Origin: Dipylidium caninum
Lineage: Eukaryota; Platyhelminthes; Cestoda; Cyclophyllidea; Dipylidiidae
Assembly: GCA_017562135.1 (NCBI GenBank)
Contig: QEYB01000895.1
Span: 620,001 to 684,000 of the forward strand
Length of the DNA: 64,000 nt
Direction: 5' to 3'
A model generated the notes under the pieces. The model was not told where the DNA came from, did no database searches, and saw only the letters and a list, made by a program, of their open reading frames with translations. Made by a program: the position numbers and the translations under genes. Shown one piece after another: positions 37,519 through 49,887 of the stretch (position 1 is the stretch's first letter; the number at the start of each line of letters is the position of its first letter).

Positions 37519-39913
37519 CTAAACCTTATTATCATGATTGTACAAATCCAACGCGTGGGAAATTATGCATCCAATATCAGTGTACGGGTAGTTCTGCAAA
37601 AAGAAACAGAATTGCTGAAAATCGTGATCCTTAAGAATAAGGGAAGGAAACACAAACAAAAATAAAACAAAATTACAACGCTTCTAAATAAGGTAAATAA
37701 TAACGGCATCAAATCTCGGATTTCACCAACGACCAGCTTAGCTTATATAGTCTAGTCCCATAGTGAGAGCAAAAGATATTACGACACTACAGAAAGTGAA
37801 ATTAGCGGTAAGACCAGGAGCTAAGGATTATATTAAATGTTAAATACAAAGGTCTACCTGAAGGAGGCGAACCGCTTGAGCGAAGTCACAAGCCAAAAGC
37901 TCTTTCCTGACCAACCTGAAAGAAATATCGCCTTACAGGTTAGCCTGAACAAAAGCGGGACTTGACATAGGCTACTTGAAGTTGGTTTTAAACCCAACGT
38001 AACGTATAGTGTACGAGATGTTGTAACCTTACATCAGCATTGAGCAGCATACGTATAACACCATGTCGAATCGATGCTTGTCAGCAAGAATACAGTCCCA
38101 AAGGCGAAGAACATCTGAAAGGAATACACAAAAGTGAGTAAAAGTGAAAGGTCAAGTTACAAATACGTGAAACGTGTTTCCGAAAGAAAATAAGAAAGGG
38201 TTTGAAGGACAATGAGAATTTCAATTACTAGAGTGTGTCAAAGTGCAAACGATAGAACAAAAGTGATAGGAGTTTAGGGACCAAATGTAGAAGACGATCG
38301 CGGACAAAGGAGAGAGAATCGTAACCTGGAAGGAGGAATTCTCGGGCGAGGAGGAGGGTAATCCAACGGAACGCAAAATGTGTGGCTTCCAGATGAAGGC
38401 GGTTCAAGTAACGAAGCAACTCAGGATCGAAGGTTTCTAACAAACGCATCATCTGCTCCATTTTGCCACCTATGGAAAGCATTGTGGTTCATCGACATAT
38501 GGCAACAAAAGGAAATGAAATTTTGGGAACCCACTTACGGGGAAAAGTAGTGATTATGCAAAGAAAAAGGCAAAATTTGTGGCTCACCAATTCCAAAATC
38601 CTGATCAAAGTTGCGGTTGAAAACACTCTGAATTTCTGCCATCAAATTGTTGAAACAGAAAAATGTATCCGCTTCGGCAAAGCCTTTAAAATGAGTAATC
38701 AGTTAACTTAGGGAAACGTATAACACCCTACACTAACAAATGCAAGATAAAGCTGTAGGAACTGTTTGGGATACGACGCATTATTATATGGGGCCGGCAA
38801 CCTTCAATAATAATAATTCAAATGGTGCAAGCAATATATTGCCTAATAAAAAAAGTGGAGTGGGCCAAGTAATTAAGATCCACTGACTTTTCCAACTACA
38901 AATATGGAATCAATTCCACAAACAACCTCGAACGTGAGAAAAAAACGGATATTAGCTTACGGCGCTCCTCAGGATCTGGGTGATTTGCAAACACGTAATA
39001 TATGGGACCGGCTACTTCGTTCATGCCTTGGACATAAGAAGCTCCCTTATTAGTTTTGTAGAAAGTAAAGATGATACGCTGCACCACTTCCCAGTGGGCC
39101 TCCAAATGGGTGTGTAGTTTATCGTTTTCCATAGCCCTTATGTCGGTCGATTCATCCTTCACGAGTGACTCGTCACACGCCGCTCGAAATAGTGATTCGG
39201 CATCATGAATGCTGTCGCCACTGTTTACCAACTTCAGGGCGCCAACAGTATTGGCTACGACAGCATGTGACTACGATAGGATAAGACACAAAACTGAAAA
39301 ATACATCGCAATTTTGTGTTACGCCAAGGTAAAACTACGTAACAATGACAAGAAAGTGTCGGAATGTGATAAATGAATAAGTGTCTACCCGGATTAGTTC
39401 AGTTTCGATACGATTACGCAAATCCGAAACATCGACATTCGCTGAAAACACCTCATTACATGGGTATTGAGTTGGCCGTCGAAAAAAGTCGAGTTCGGGA
39501 TAGAGCCGGCGACAATCCTTGTTTATTTGTAGAAGAACGCTATTATCATCAAAATATTCCCTCCAGTTGCTACCAGGATCACTATTTAGAGGCTATGGGA
39601 AAATAAGATTCAAAACGCTACGTGATCCTCGATTTTATCCGTATGGGACTTGTTGGCAACAAATTCAACTAGGAAACCCTCATATTCAGCCCGAGCTCGT
39701 GATAACGTAGGTCTCCAAGAGGATTTGCGTGGTGGAAGGTAATTCAATAGCAGTTTCCAGACCAAAGGCCTAATTTTGTTGGCTTCGGGGCAGCCTAGAA
39801 GGCATACGTTTCTCAAACGATTTAGGTCGACCACTTGCGCTTCTAGCAACTCCTGAAAAGCTTTCAACCTAAAATGTTGATTCTACCACAACGGCCAACC
39901 TTGACTCTAGCAT
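37519..39913 (-). CDS. TBC1D13: TBC1 domain family member 13, Rab GTPase-activating protein
   Basis: A GTPase-activating protein for Rab proteins (Rab35 in mammals) in membrane traffic. Nine exons with fully consistent phases: 39900-39913, 39622-39868, 39389-39592, 38961-39270, 38588-38683, 38326-38469, 38033-38114, 37858-37915 and 37519-37593; 409 aa against about 400 in human. The start MLESRLKAFQELLEA aligns with the family N-terminus. VWKLLLNYLP and EDHPLNSDP are near-identical family signatures. Catalytic dual fingers: the arginine finger in INKDCRR (Arg about 115) and the glutamine finger in ASYVQGMNE (Gln about 236). FAFRWITLLLAREFLLP and the VLRLWD segment complete the TBC fold. Two introns are tiny: 39593-39621 (29 nt) and 39869-39899 (31 nt). 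It starts head to head with the RIBC gene. Confidence 0.96.
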
Positions 39914-40358
39914 CACCGTCCAGAACGAGTTTCTGTTAACAAATGACCTTAGATGAGAAAGAACTTTTTAATTACTTTTAGACCCATTTATAAGCATTAT
40001 AAATGGTGGCATTCATTTGATTAATTTAACGAAACTAGCGACGTGCCCTGTAAGGAAATAGGTTTACTCGGCGAGATAATAATGCTTCCATGTACGACTT
40101 AATAGGTTGACAAAAATCATTAGCCATTGATTTCCGCCGTGTTTACATGTTCAAAGGTTAAGGAACTCTTGAAATAAACAATGAAAAACCAACTCTAGCC
40201 GTCTTAAAATTTTTTAATTTTCAGAAAGCGTTAAACACTTAAATATATACAAAGCAAATTAATTGTAACTTTTGCAATTTTTATTTTTAGATTGTGTTTT
40301 ACCTGATAAATAGTTCTCGTTGTCATGTGAATAAACTCGGCGCTCCTGTATTTTGAGA
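39914..40358. promoter_or_regulatory. Short divergent upstream region shared by TBC1D13 and RIBC
   Basis: 445 bp separate the two start codons, which face away from each other, so both promoters must lie in or near this AT-rich interval. No TATA box or named element is claimed. Confidence 0.4.
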
Positions 40359-43177
40359 ATGTACAAGGTCGATCTACCAATTGACAAAAAGCAGGCAGCC
40401 GCAATTGCAAGGCGCCGGCTCTTTGAGGAACAGAGAAAGGCCAGAATATTTAATGAACGGATTAGATTATTAGGGGTGTGTATAGATATTTCTGATGTGA
40501 CACCGGTTTTGCTCTATTTATTCCATTAACAGCGTAACGGCTTTTCAAATCGCTTCTAATTAACCAATCTGTAGCTGCTTGTCTTCAAACTCTTCGTTTA
40601 AAAATGGTTATAGTTGATAGCATTAGGCCTAATTTCTTATTCGTAACGTGCCTCCAATGTATTTAAGCGAATTCAGGTATACATCTTCCCTCCATACACC
40701 AGGTTGATGAGCGTGCTCTAGCAGAACAAGTTGAAGATAAGAAGAAGCGTGAAGCGGATGAACGATGCACGGACTTGGCTTACGGTATGTTCGAGCTCCT
40801 AGTAGCGTCAGTCTCCCGTGTTCTTCGATCCTCCTCCCGTACCCGTTCGCCTCTGGCCCCAGTAAGATTTCTTAGGGTTCCAATAACCCCCCTGGAATTT
40901 AATGTGTATTTTAATGAATATAAAACGCTATTCTCTAGCTACATTATTTTGGCCAAGAGGTAGGAGTTGACGAATTCTAGACCGCTGCAAAATTTATTTG
41001 AAATTAAATATTTGGATACTTCAATCTCCCGTCACATGGTTTCTCAGCTAAGGATGCAGAACGCAATGACAAGATTGCAGTCCTTTTCGAGCGGCAGCAA
41101 GAGAGAGACAAGAGAGAATTAAACCGAGCCTTGAATGAGTTCCGCTTCCTCCATCAACAGCCATCCTCTCGTCGTGAATTCGATCTTAATGATCCGGATG
41201 CAAAGAAAAAGACAGACCAGCTCGTGTCTCAGATGACGATCCACGATGTGGAGTGGCATCTCTTCAAAAGTTCGTCGGAGAAGACCTCACGAAAAAGTCT
41301 AGAGAAAAGTACCAGCAGGAACAAATGAGAATGTGGTTTAATCGGCAAATAGAGGAGCGAAACACAGCCGAATGTGCCAGAAAACGTGACGAATAGTATG
41401 GTTTGTTCCCTGTTGACCTTCGTTTTTTGGGCAATTAGTGTACGGTAACATCTTTAAATACTCATACCCTGTCCTGTCCCCTTTAATTGGTGAAATTTGC
41501 TAATCCTGAGGTACCGATAAAATTTCAACGTGGAGGATACAGTAAACTCTACTCACCCTCCCTGCAACCTATGCACCACGCTAAAAGCACCGATTCGTAA
41601 TCATCTTTGCAGAATTGACCGGATCCTAAGTCTAGCACCACAATCAGCAAAATTGGAAAAGTGTGTTTTAGTCTATGCGATATTGTGATGAGCGTTTGCT
41701 AATGTGCGCCGATATAACGGGACACCACCTATTAGATTTGGCTGTCACATCGGGAAAATTGACATGATTTCATTGAAAGAACTTTGTTAGCCACTCTTCT
41801 TGGGTGTAGTTTAATTCCCTCTCTGATGGCGTCATTGCTGTCCGTAAGAGAATAAAAGATTGTGTAGCTCCTTTGTCATGTCTAATGATAACTTGGTTGG
41901 CGAACTGCGCATGAGTGTATTTTGTTTGTAAGTAATCGTAAGGCGGTCGATGACAACTGTGTTTCGTAACTGTAAAGCTACTGCTTTCAAGTTAGATGCG
42001 GGAATATTTGACCGTAGGTGGGTTTCATCTGCAGTCTCCTGGCTCTGTACGGACGCGAGATGGCGGCGAGAGCGCAAGCGATGGCGCGGGCGGAGACGGC
42101 ATGTCGTCGAGCAGTGCAGTGTGCTGTAAGGCGCTATAATGAAGCGCTGGCGGCAGAGCGAGCAGACGCCGAACGTGCGCGAAACGCTGTGATGAAGAGG
42201 CGAACGCCCGCGAAATCCTCAACTCCATCAATTCCGACCTGCTCACCGAAAATCCTGCCCAGGCTATCTCCGCCTTCGGCCCGCATCGCATATGCCCGGA
42301 TCGCTACAAGGGCTTTTCGCCTGAACAGTTGGCCGAAATTCGTCACCAACAATGTCTGCAAATCTGCGAAAAGGCTGTACATCCCTTTCCACATTTCCGT
42401 AAAATTTATATTATTATTTGCTTATTTGTTAACAGCATATTTATGAATTTAAATTCACATAATAAGTTGATCGGCAAATAAAACAAAATTTCGCTTCCTG
42501 CTATTAAACCCCTTTGAGATCTTTAATTTGAGTGTAATTTCATGGTTAATGGAAGATACCGAGCACAATCGGTTATTTCATGATTTATCAAGCCTCAGAT
42601 TTTTTAGAAGTGCTTCCTCTAACAAATTATGAGAATTCCCTTTTACAGGGCTACCAGTAAACATAGATCTGTGAGATACGACTTAACCATCTTTACTGTC
42701 GGTTTCACTAAACGAAAATGATATCAATTCTACCACCGGCTAGAATCGAGAAGCAGAGGAGAGGAAGTTGGATAGTCTGTTCGACAGCGAGCGCGTGAAG
42801 GCCAGCAAAGTGAGCTTGCTCGTAGAACGAAAGTTAGAGCGAAAGGCGCGCGAGTACCGAACGAAAATCTCTGAAGAAAATGTGCTCCTCGCTAAGGATC
42901 AGAAGGCTTTTCAACATTATCTCAACGAAGAGGTATCAAATTTGGTGATGTTCTACAACTTTTACATCAGCGTAATTCTTACCATCAGCGTAATTCTTAC
43001 CCTCAGACATATTAAGTACAAGCAACTCTAGTTTCAATAGTTTAACTTATTCCTATTACGAAAGAATAGTACTCTCATTTGCATGCGACGAGTTTGTTTC
43101 GTCGATTTTCATTTCAGGTGTACAAGTATCGGCCGACGGCAGCCTTCTTCACGCAATTCAATACCACGTCGCGTTAG
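40359..43177 (+). CDS. RIB43A-like microtubule inner protein (RIBC)
   Basis: A ciliary/flagellar doublet-microtubule inner protein of the RIB43A family (RIBC1/RIBC2 in human). Exons: 40359-40475, 40703-40784, 41048-41395, 42035-42376, 42744-42932 and 43118-43177. The start MYKVDLPIDKKQAAAIARRR, the motif SRREFDLNDP, SDDDPRCGVASLQKFVGEDL, the block NSDLLTENP...FGPHRICPDRYKGF and the end FFTQFNTTSR all match the family. Exon 3 changes frame near 41215 (KKT... to SDDDPRCG) beside a C run, and exon 4 changes frame near 42175. One base restored in each gives 379 aa, the usual family length. Both breaks therefore look like assembly indels, though a pseudogene cannot be excluded. Flatworms have motile cilia in larvae, protonephridia and sperm, which fits. 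The gene is divergent from TBC1D13 and in tandem with UTP4. Confidence 0.92.
42965..43000 (+). repeat. Two tandem copies of an 18-bp unit
   Basis: CATCAGCGTAATTCTTAC is repeated exactly twice inside the last intron of the RIBC gene and followed by a partial copy. A local tandem duplication; no function suggested. Confidence 0.85.
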
Positions 43178-43711
43178 GATATCGACTTCTGCAGGAAATA
43201 TGACCTTTATGCCTAAGTGTGTGGTTATGCCGGAGACAGTTTATCCCATTATTTACCAAGAAATATAGACGCCTTACATGTCTGAAGAATCCGATCCCAT
43301 GTAGTAAATTTGTATTTGATAAGTGATTTGAGGGTTCTAGGAAAAATATGCGATTACCGTTCCTTCTGGAAGGGTTGGGGAGATACTTTTGTAGTTATAT
43401 GGTTAATTTGGGTGTCCTGTGCTGTATGGTCACACTTTTCCTACAGAGAAGCCGGCCTGCGTATTTGCCCGGGACTAGCTTTCTCAGGCACGGAGGAGAA
43501 GATGCGTTTGAATAACAATGAATAACAGAGAAGAAAATGTGCTTTATACGATATTGCTTTATTTCATGCGTTGGGTGGCTCCCCCTGAGACGGGTTCACG
43601 CTGTTGAAAAAGATTAAAGGGGCACCCAATGTTAATAATTTTAACTCGTAAACATACATGCTATTCCGTTTTTGAAAAGTTTTTTCACACTCTAGGACAA
43701 ATATATAAGTA

Positions 43712-46700
43712 ATGGTCGTTTTAAGCGATATCGTAGACCGCGGTGGACTCGATCTGGCCCTCGTGATGGGTCTCCCTAGCAAGGTTGTATTTGACGCTCT
43801 TCCCTTTTGTAATTATATCCCACGGTCGTTCACATCACTGACTCGGAGTCAAAATAACCTAATTGCTGCTTCTAGAGTAGACGGTTCAATTGATATATAT
43901 GACGGGGCCGATTATTTCTACTTAGTTCACCACATACCTTCGTGGGTTTTGACCTCCGTTTACGCCATTTGTTGGTCAAATAAGAGATTATTTGCTGTTG
44001 GCGGTGAGGGTCGCGTCTTTGAGTTGGACTTAACTTCAATCCACCCGAAAGTATGTAGCCGATTTCGTGATATTCCTTTTAGTCTAGCATTCTTTTGCCT
44101 GGAGGGTTGCCAGCTCGATCTCTCGTGTCTGCTACGGAAATTCTCATTTCAGGCAACGATGGCGGATATATAAATATCATTCACATTGGTGACGAATCCT
44201 TCGAACTCAAATCGTACTCTGCTAAGGTTGAAGGTTTGTCTTTGTTCTTATGCTCACTTATTGCATCAAGGAAAAGTGTTGTGTCTAGCCGTAGATGCGG
44301 AAATTAAACGCATTATTGCTGTTGGTGATTCTACTGGTAGTATTCACATCTTTGATCTGAAGGATGGTTCGACACTTTCAACCTACACCATCGGCCATGA
44401 ACATTCCGCAAACCCAACCATAGCTTGGTCTCTAATTTTTGTGAGGTGAGTATCCGTCGCCTCGTCCTAACATGCTTCTGCTCTTTCTAGAGGTACACTT
44501 TTCTCCGGTGACAGCCGCGGGAATGTCAGTGTTTGGGATACCGAGACTGGGGGTCTAATTTCCAGTTTCAGAAGTCACTTCGCGGACGTTTTGGCCTTCA
44601 CTGTTAGCCATGATAACCAATCAGTTTTTGCTGCCGGCTCCGATCCTATCATTCATCGTTTTGATTATTGTGAAACTGCAAGCACTCGTACGTTTTGTCA
44701 ACTTTCCTTATTCTGCTTCGCTATTAGCTTAATAATCTCGCCGGTTTGTGCTTTTTAGCACAGTGGCAACCAAGTGGCACCATCGAAGGTAGTTACCGTG
44801 ACGTTAGGGGTCTTATATTCGTCCAACATGGCGAGTTAGGTGGCCTTCGTTCCTGGAGCCCCGACACTGATTATCTCATCGCAGCAGGAAATGATACTCG
44901 ACTACAATTTCTCCCCTGCGTTTACTCGAATCTCGGCGATAAAGCACCGATACCACGCCGCAAGTTAGAAGCAGAGTGTGTTGCCTTCAAGATCCCTTTT
45001 CCAATTACTTTACCCTTTTGGCCACTTTCAGTCACTTGTACCTTACCTCTGGCCGCCCATTTTGCAAATTTAACCTTCACATTGGAAAATAATGACTCTG
45101 CTCGCCTCTGTCTTATGCAACATGCCGACTACATGTGTCTCTATCGCCTTCCTTCAAAATCGAAGCGAATACTTCGGTCGAATGTGTCTGTCCGTCATAT
45201 TGTCAAACTAGCTCACATTAAGCCCAAGCATGGGAGCCATATCGTGAGCTGTTGTATATCGGATTGTGGAAAATTTATGGCTTATTCAGACGACGTTCGA
45301 GCGCGGATCCTAAAAATCGAGCACACAGTAATTACATATTTTTGTCTTTTAAATTAGGTATCGATTGTTATTTTATCCTTCAATGATAAATATTTTTAAT
45401 GTAAACTCGCAGAAGTCTTGGAACTCCAACCTGGATGAGCCAACCCCTCTAGTAACAATTTCGCGCCTTGGTTGGCCTGGCGTTGGAAAGAATTTTCAGA
45501 ATCGGACTCCATCGACTCTTTATGATGGTGATACTATTGATTCCGACGATAGTTTCTCACGTTTTCTCTTTCTGGATCAATCCTCAGCAGATCTTTTCGT
45601 GAAGAATGAAACTGAGAGGGGTGCTGATTTCGATGAACACCTTGTTTGCCGAAAGCGGAAAGCAACCGCCTCTAAGACTTATAATCCGTCCATTGAAGAT
45701 GATCAAACAGACGAGGCCTCTGCCCTACCCCCTGCTTCTCTCATGGCCTTCACTCCATCTTCCAACTGCCTCGTTTGTGTGGATGTTCACACTCAGGAAA
45801 TCGTCTGCCGTCGGCTCGATACCGGCGCCGAAGTCTGGCGACTCACAATACACAAGCGTAACTATTCCCGATACAACTTTGCTTTATCCTATATTAAAAT
45901 TTAATGCGAACACGTCGTACCTGTTAGAATCACTGCTGATGACTAAACCCCGTCTAATTATTTTGGCACCCTTAGGTAAAAAGTCGGGACCAATTAACTT
46001 GCTAAAGATGACCCATCTCGGGAAAGAGTCCGGGGTCAGTGGACCTATGACGCTGCTCGCGGTGGCTTCCGTGAATGAGCGTGTCTCGGTGTACGCTTTC
46101 GATGAGACTAGCAGCGATCCAGCTCCGTACCATCTTTTCACATGTCCACGAGCCGCGGGCACTGCCCCCTCTGGTGGTCAGCCCCGTCCGCTGGCGATCG
46201 CACTGTGTGTCAGTGAGCCCAAGGCGACGATGACAGAGGAGACGCGAGAAGAGATGGAAGCGCGGGTTGCCATCCTTTACACCACAGGTCAACTCACCGA
46301 ATGGATTCTTCCGTTGCGCGTGTTCAGAGGTTCACTCCAACTCTCCGACACTCCGCAAATGGACACTTGGTTAGAGGAGTTCTGGAAATGCCACAGCACT
46401 GCGTGGCAACATCGAATGCCGAGGTTTCATTCTTTGGACTACTTTTTTGGCGATCGCATTTTCCTGCTTGGATCCCAAATTTTTGTCTTACTGTCGATCG
46501 ACGCAAGGTAATTTAGGCGCTTGTCTTTTCGGATGTTGAGATCATTTTGCTGTCACAGCGTCTGATTCATTTCTCTTTTGCTCTAGCAACTCAAACCTAA
46601 CGACATCCACCTGGCATTCCGCGGACGAAAGCGAAAGACCCCAAACGGGTGTCTACGAATTTTTGGCCAGATGAGGGTGAGCGGTTATACGCGTGGAGTT

Positions 46701-46928
46701 AGTGTTTCAATTTCCCGCTGATATTGAAGAGCCTATCCTCTTCAGTAGAAATCAGATCTTTTGAACCGCCTCGCCTCCGTGTGCGAAAGTGACTCCCTCT
46801 ACCATCTCTTTTTATAGAATATGCTGCAATGTGTGGTGCTGCCCGACCGAGTTGCAGCGGTTCGGATGGACTCCCGCGCTGCCACTGAATTGCCGGCGCC
46901 CCTCAAAAAGAAACGCTTCGGAACTTAA
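43712..46928 (+). CDS. UTP4: UTP4/Cirhin, WD40 protein of the small-subunit processome
   Basis: A nucleolar t-UTP/UTP-A subunit needed for 18S pre-rRNA processing. Exons: 43712-44050, 44083-44233, 44271-44445, 44491-44687, 44759-45327, 45413-46507, 46587-46676 and 46818-46928. WD40-type stretches include DGSIDIYDGADYF, GNDGGYINIIHIG, STGSIHIFDL and GDSRGNVSVWDTETGGLISSF. The end LPAPLKKKRFGT is nearly the human C-terminus (PPPIKKKKFGT). About 908 aa, longer than human (686 aa). The start could be the second ATG at 43766, whose MGLPSKVV matches the family N-terminus better. Exon 6 carries two frame changes that cancel: one extra base near 45855 and one missing base in the T run near 46478. Introns 44051-44082 (32 nt) and 44234-44270 (37 nt) are very short. 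It is convergent with NOP14. Confidence 0.93.
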
Positions 46929-47202
46929 CTGCAACCCGAGAAACAACCCATATATAAATATATATATATTAGATGTGACAAACGCTACTTCTTTACTTTT
47001 CGACCTTAAGAAATCGCTGGTTTAGCATATCTTACATCCGCGCTTCCCGCCGTGTTCGCGTAACACCATCAATGCGATTTGATTTCACAATTCTCACAAT
47101 GGCGTAGACATCAAGATGGTTTTGTTAATGCCTCATGGAATCAATGATACAATGAAAATAGTAAATTGTCTGTATTTCGGAAATGTACAGGTTATGTTCA
47201 AC

Positions 47203-49887
47203 CTACTCAATGCTGCGCATTGATGCAATGATTGCTTGTGTCTTCCTTTTCCGTTCCTCATCACTAAAAGTACACAGAGACACAACACATTAATAAGATT
47301 TCAATTAAAGCCTCCTAACAAATAAAAGGGGGGGGGGAGTGGAAGGTGGATGCATTGATGGGAAATGGACCTACCTAGCTTTAATCTTCTTCCTATCGTA
47401 GTTAGCAAGGAACCGGGCGTCCTTGCGCAACTCGCGGACGATACCCCGTCTCTCCTTTGCCAGTTTCTGTCTCAGCTCCACATTGGTAGGCCTCTTCTTT
47501 TTTATCCGTCTGGCATCCAGCCTAGAAGAGGTAAAATGTACTTAGATAGTTATTTTAACAAACAACAACAACAGGCGAAAAATAGCTTACTTCTCTTCAA
47601 ACTCAGGTTCCATCTGGGGCACAAGTCCCACTTTTTGAAAAGCCTGCATCGTTACGTTTTTGTCAGCCAGCACGAGTGAGACTCTATCCATTGAAACAAT
47701 GTCCTTCGGCCGAGGCTGTGATCTCACCTCGGCCATCTTCCTACTCAGCTCCCGGACCTTCATCTCGATATTCACAGGCAGGCAATCAGTATTCAAACGA
47801 TCAAGTGAAAGATCAGAAAAGATCTGACAAATAACAGGTGCAGGGAAATGGGCGGTGTAAATGTCAATAAGGGAGCTAATCAGAGTAAGACATCGGTCCA
47901 GGCAACCCAGACGACAAATTGCGACTTCATTCTCAGGAAGGGGCCTCTGTCTCAGTGCCACACTAATATCAAGATTCCCATAGAGGGAGCTGAAAAGTGA
48001 TGTAAAAAATGCAGACGACCAGTTGTTGACTCTATATTATCAGACTTCGACTTACCTGTCCACGTGAGACGCGTCATCAGGTACAAAAAGAATTCCATCT
48101 TCTCTAGTAGATTCACCAATGAGGCTCAAGAGGAAGTGCACAATCTCGGGCACAAAAATCCCATTCAGATGAGTACGGTCTCTAAACTTATTGTTCGGTT
48201 TCCCCTCATCTTCTACCTTTCTTGAGATGACTTCCGTCAATAGAATCTGAGAGAGGAAAAGACCACGTGCGACATCTGAAAATTGCGACACTACAAGACT
48301 TTGTAGCTCCTCAGCAATCCGACCTACGATGGTAGACTCGTAGGTATGGATTCGACACAACAAACGGAGTAGAAGATCCTCCGTTTTTGACTGTTCTGAA
48401 GCGTCTTTAGATTCACTAACTTCACTACAAGATGTGAATAAATTAAAAATGCAGACCAAATAATCTAATGAATAAAGCAATAGAAAAGGACCCTAGTAGA
48501 CTACTCTATGTGCAGCACTCACCCTGCTCTCTTCACAATAATGGACTCGAGATGGGCAATCAGTCGGTCGTTCTTCGTAGCCTCAGTTTCGACTTTAGCA
48601 CCAATGGGAGCGATTGTCTTGCTTGAAGAAAAACTCTTCAATAGCCGTAAAACCTCAGAACGACCCTTATCCATTTTCTTTGCAGCCTTTTTATTCTAGA
48701 TATGTTCGAAATCTTGATGAGCACATGGATTGTAAACTTGAATGTGACAAATATATTAGGCTCTAACACAGTACTAAGCAATTTGACGAGAGCAATAATC
48801 CACATTGCCAACATTTAACACAGAAATAAAGGTTCTAATAAAGGAATTGTAGACATCAAATCACTCACCAACGGTTTGAGCTCGCTAATTTTGGCCAACA
48901 TTAAGCGAATCTTGTTCGTCCATTCAGAATCGGCGTCTTTTAGCTTTTGACGATTGGCCTCGTTCTCCTCCACACGCCTCAATCGCTCCTCCTTAGTTTG
49001 AGCAATCTTCTCCATTAGCATTTCATGCTTGTTCTGACGAGTGTTTTTAGCCTGATCAGCAGGACTCAATACCCCGCCAGCGAACAATTCGCTTTCCACA
49101 ATATCCGCTGATGTGAGTAGACAGTCAGGACGTCAGGAACAACAGAAGCTGTGCAGTTATTCCAACTAACAAATAATAGTTCGGACTTTTCTCTATAGGA
49201 ATTATTGAAATAATGACTCAAAGGCTACAAATCAAAATGGGCGAAAATTCACTTTTATGCCTTTTTCAGCAATATATCTTCAGTGATAATTACCTGTCTT
49301 TCTTGCCAAGTAATTTTCTAAATGGTATACGTTGTGCAACCAATACTTTTTACATGGGAAATGTAAAATTAATGACGTGAAATTGCGTTAGCACGACTAA
49401 CCAGAGAGGCCTCCCAACTCATCGTCAAAAGAAGCGTGCTTCGTTGGCTTCACATCACCTACTGCTGCTCTAAGAAGAGGGTCATCGTCCCTTGCCGCTA
49501 TCGTGCCCAATGTTTCCATTTGACGCTAAAATAAAAATAACGGTGAACTTGACGCCTAACGGGGTTTAAGGAAGAAAATACTAGATACCATTTTGTTATA
49601 ACATCATTGATAAGTTAATACTTTGATTACCAATTTTTCGATGATGTGTCGACGTAAAGCAGCGTCGGACGAGGAGACTGATGGATCATTTACGCCAACA
49701 CGCTTGTCGATCACGCCCCCAAGTTTACCGAGTGTTTTCAGTTGTTTCGTTAGGATTATTTCCCTCTTCATGGTTATAAGTCCAAAAAGTGACTTACAGG
49801 GTTGAGCCTTGACTTGGCTTTCTTCATTCCCTTCATTCCTTTCCTAGCTCTATAATGTTTTGGAGTCTGCAACTTGACCTTCGTCAT
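47203..49887 (-). CDS. NOP14: Nucleolar protein 14 (NOP14), small-subunit processome component
   Basis: Required for 18S rRNA maturation and 40S assembly, in a complex with NOC4/EMG1. Nine exons in consistent phase: 49798-49887, 49631-49765, 49402-49525, 48869-49107, 48523-48695, 48056-48424, 47591-47989, 47375-47521 and 47203-47263; 578 aa. Signatures: a basic start MTKVKLQTPK, the block LGGVIDKRVGVNDP (family IDKRFGENDP-like), an acidic-to-Gly passage FDDELGGL...ELFAGG, a Glu/Arg coiled region, and the C-terminal KERRGIVRELRKDARFLA, DEERKRK motif of the family. It is clearly shorter than human NOP14 (857 aa): the acidic middle is largely absent and the NPFE-type N-terminal segment is reduced. 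A missed exon, especially between 48695 and 48869, cannot be excluded. Intron 49766-49797 is 32 nt, and the last intron contains a 10-G run. The gene lies 274 bp tail to tail from UTP4. Confidence 0.87.
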
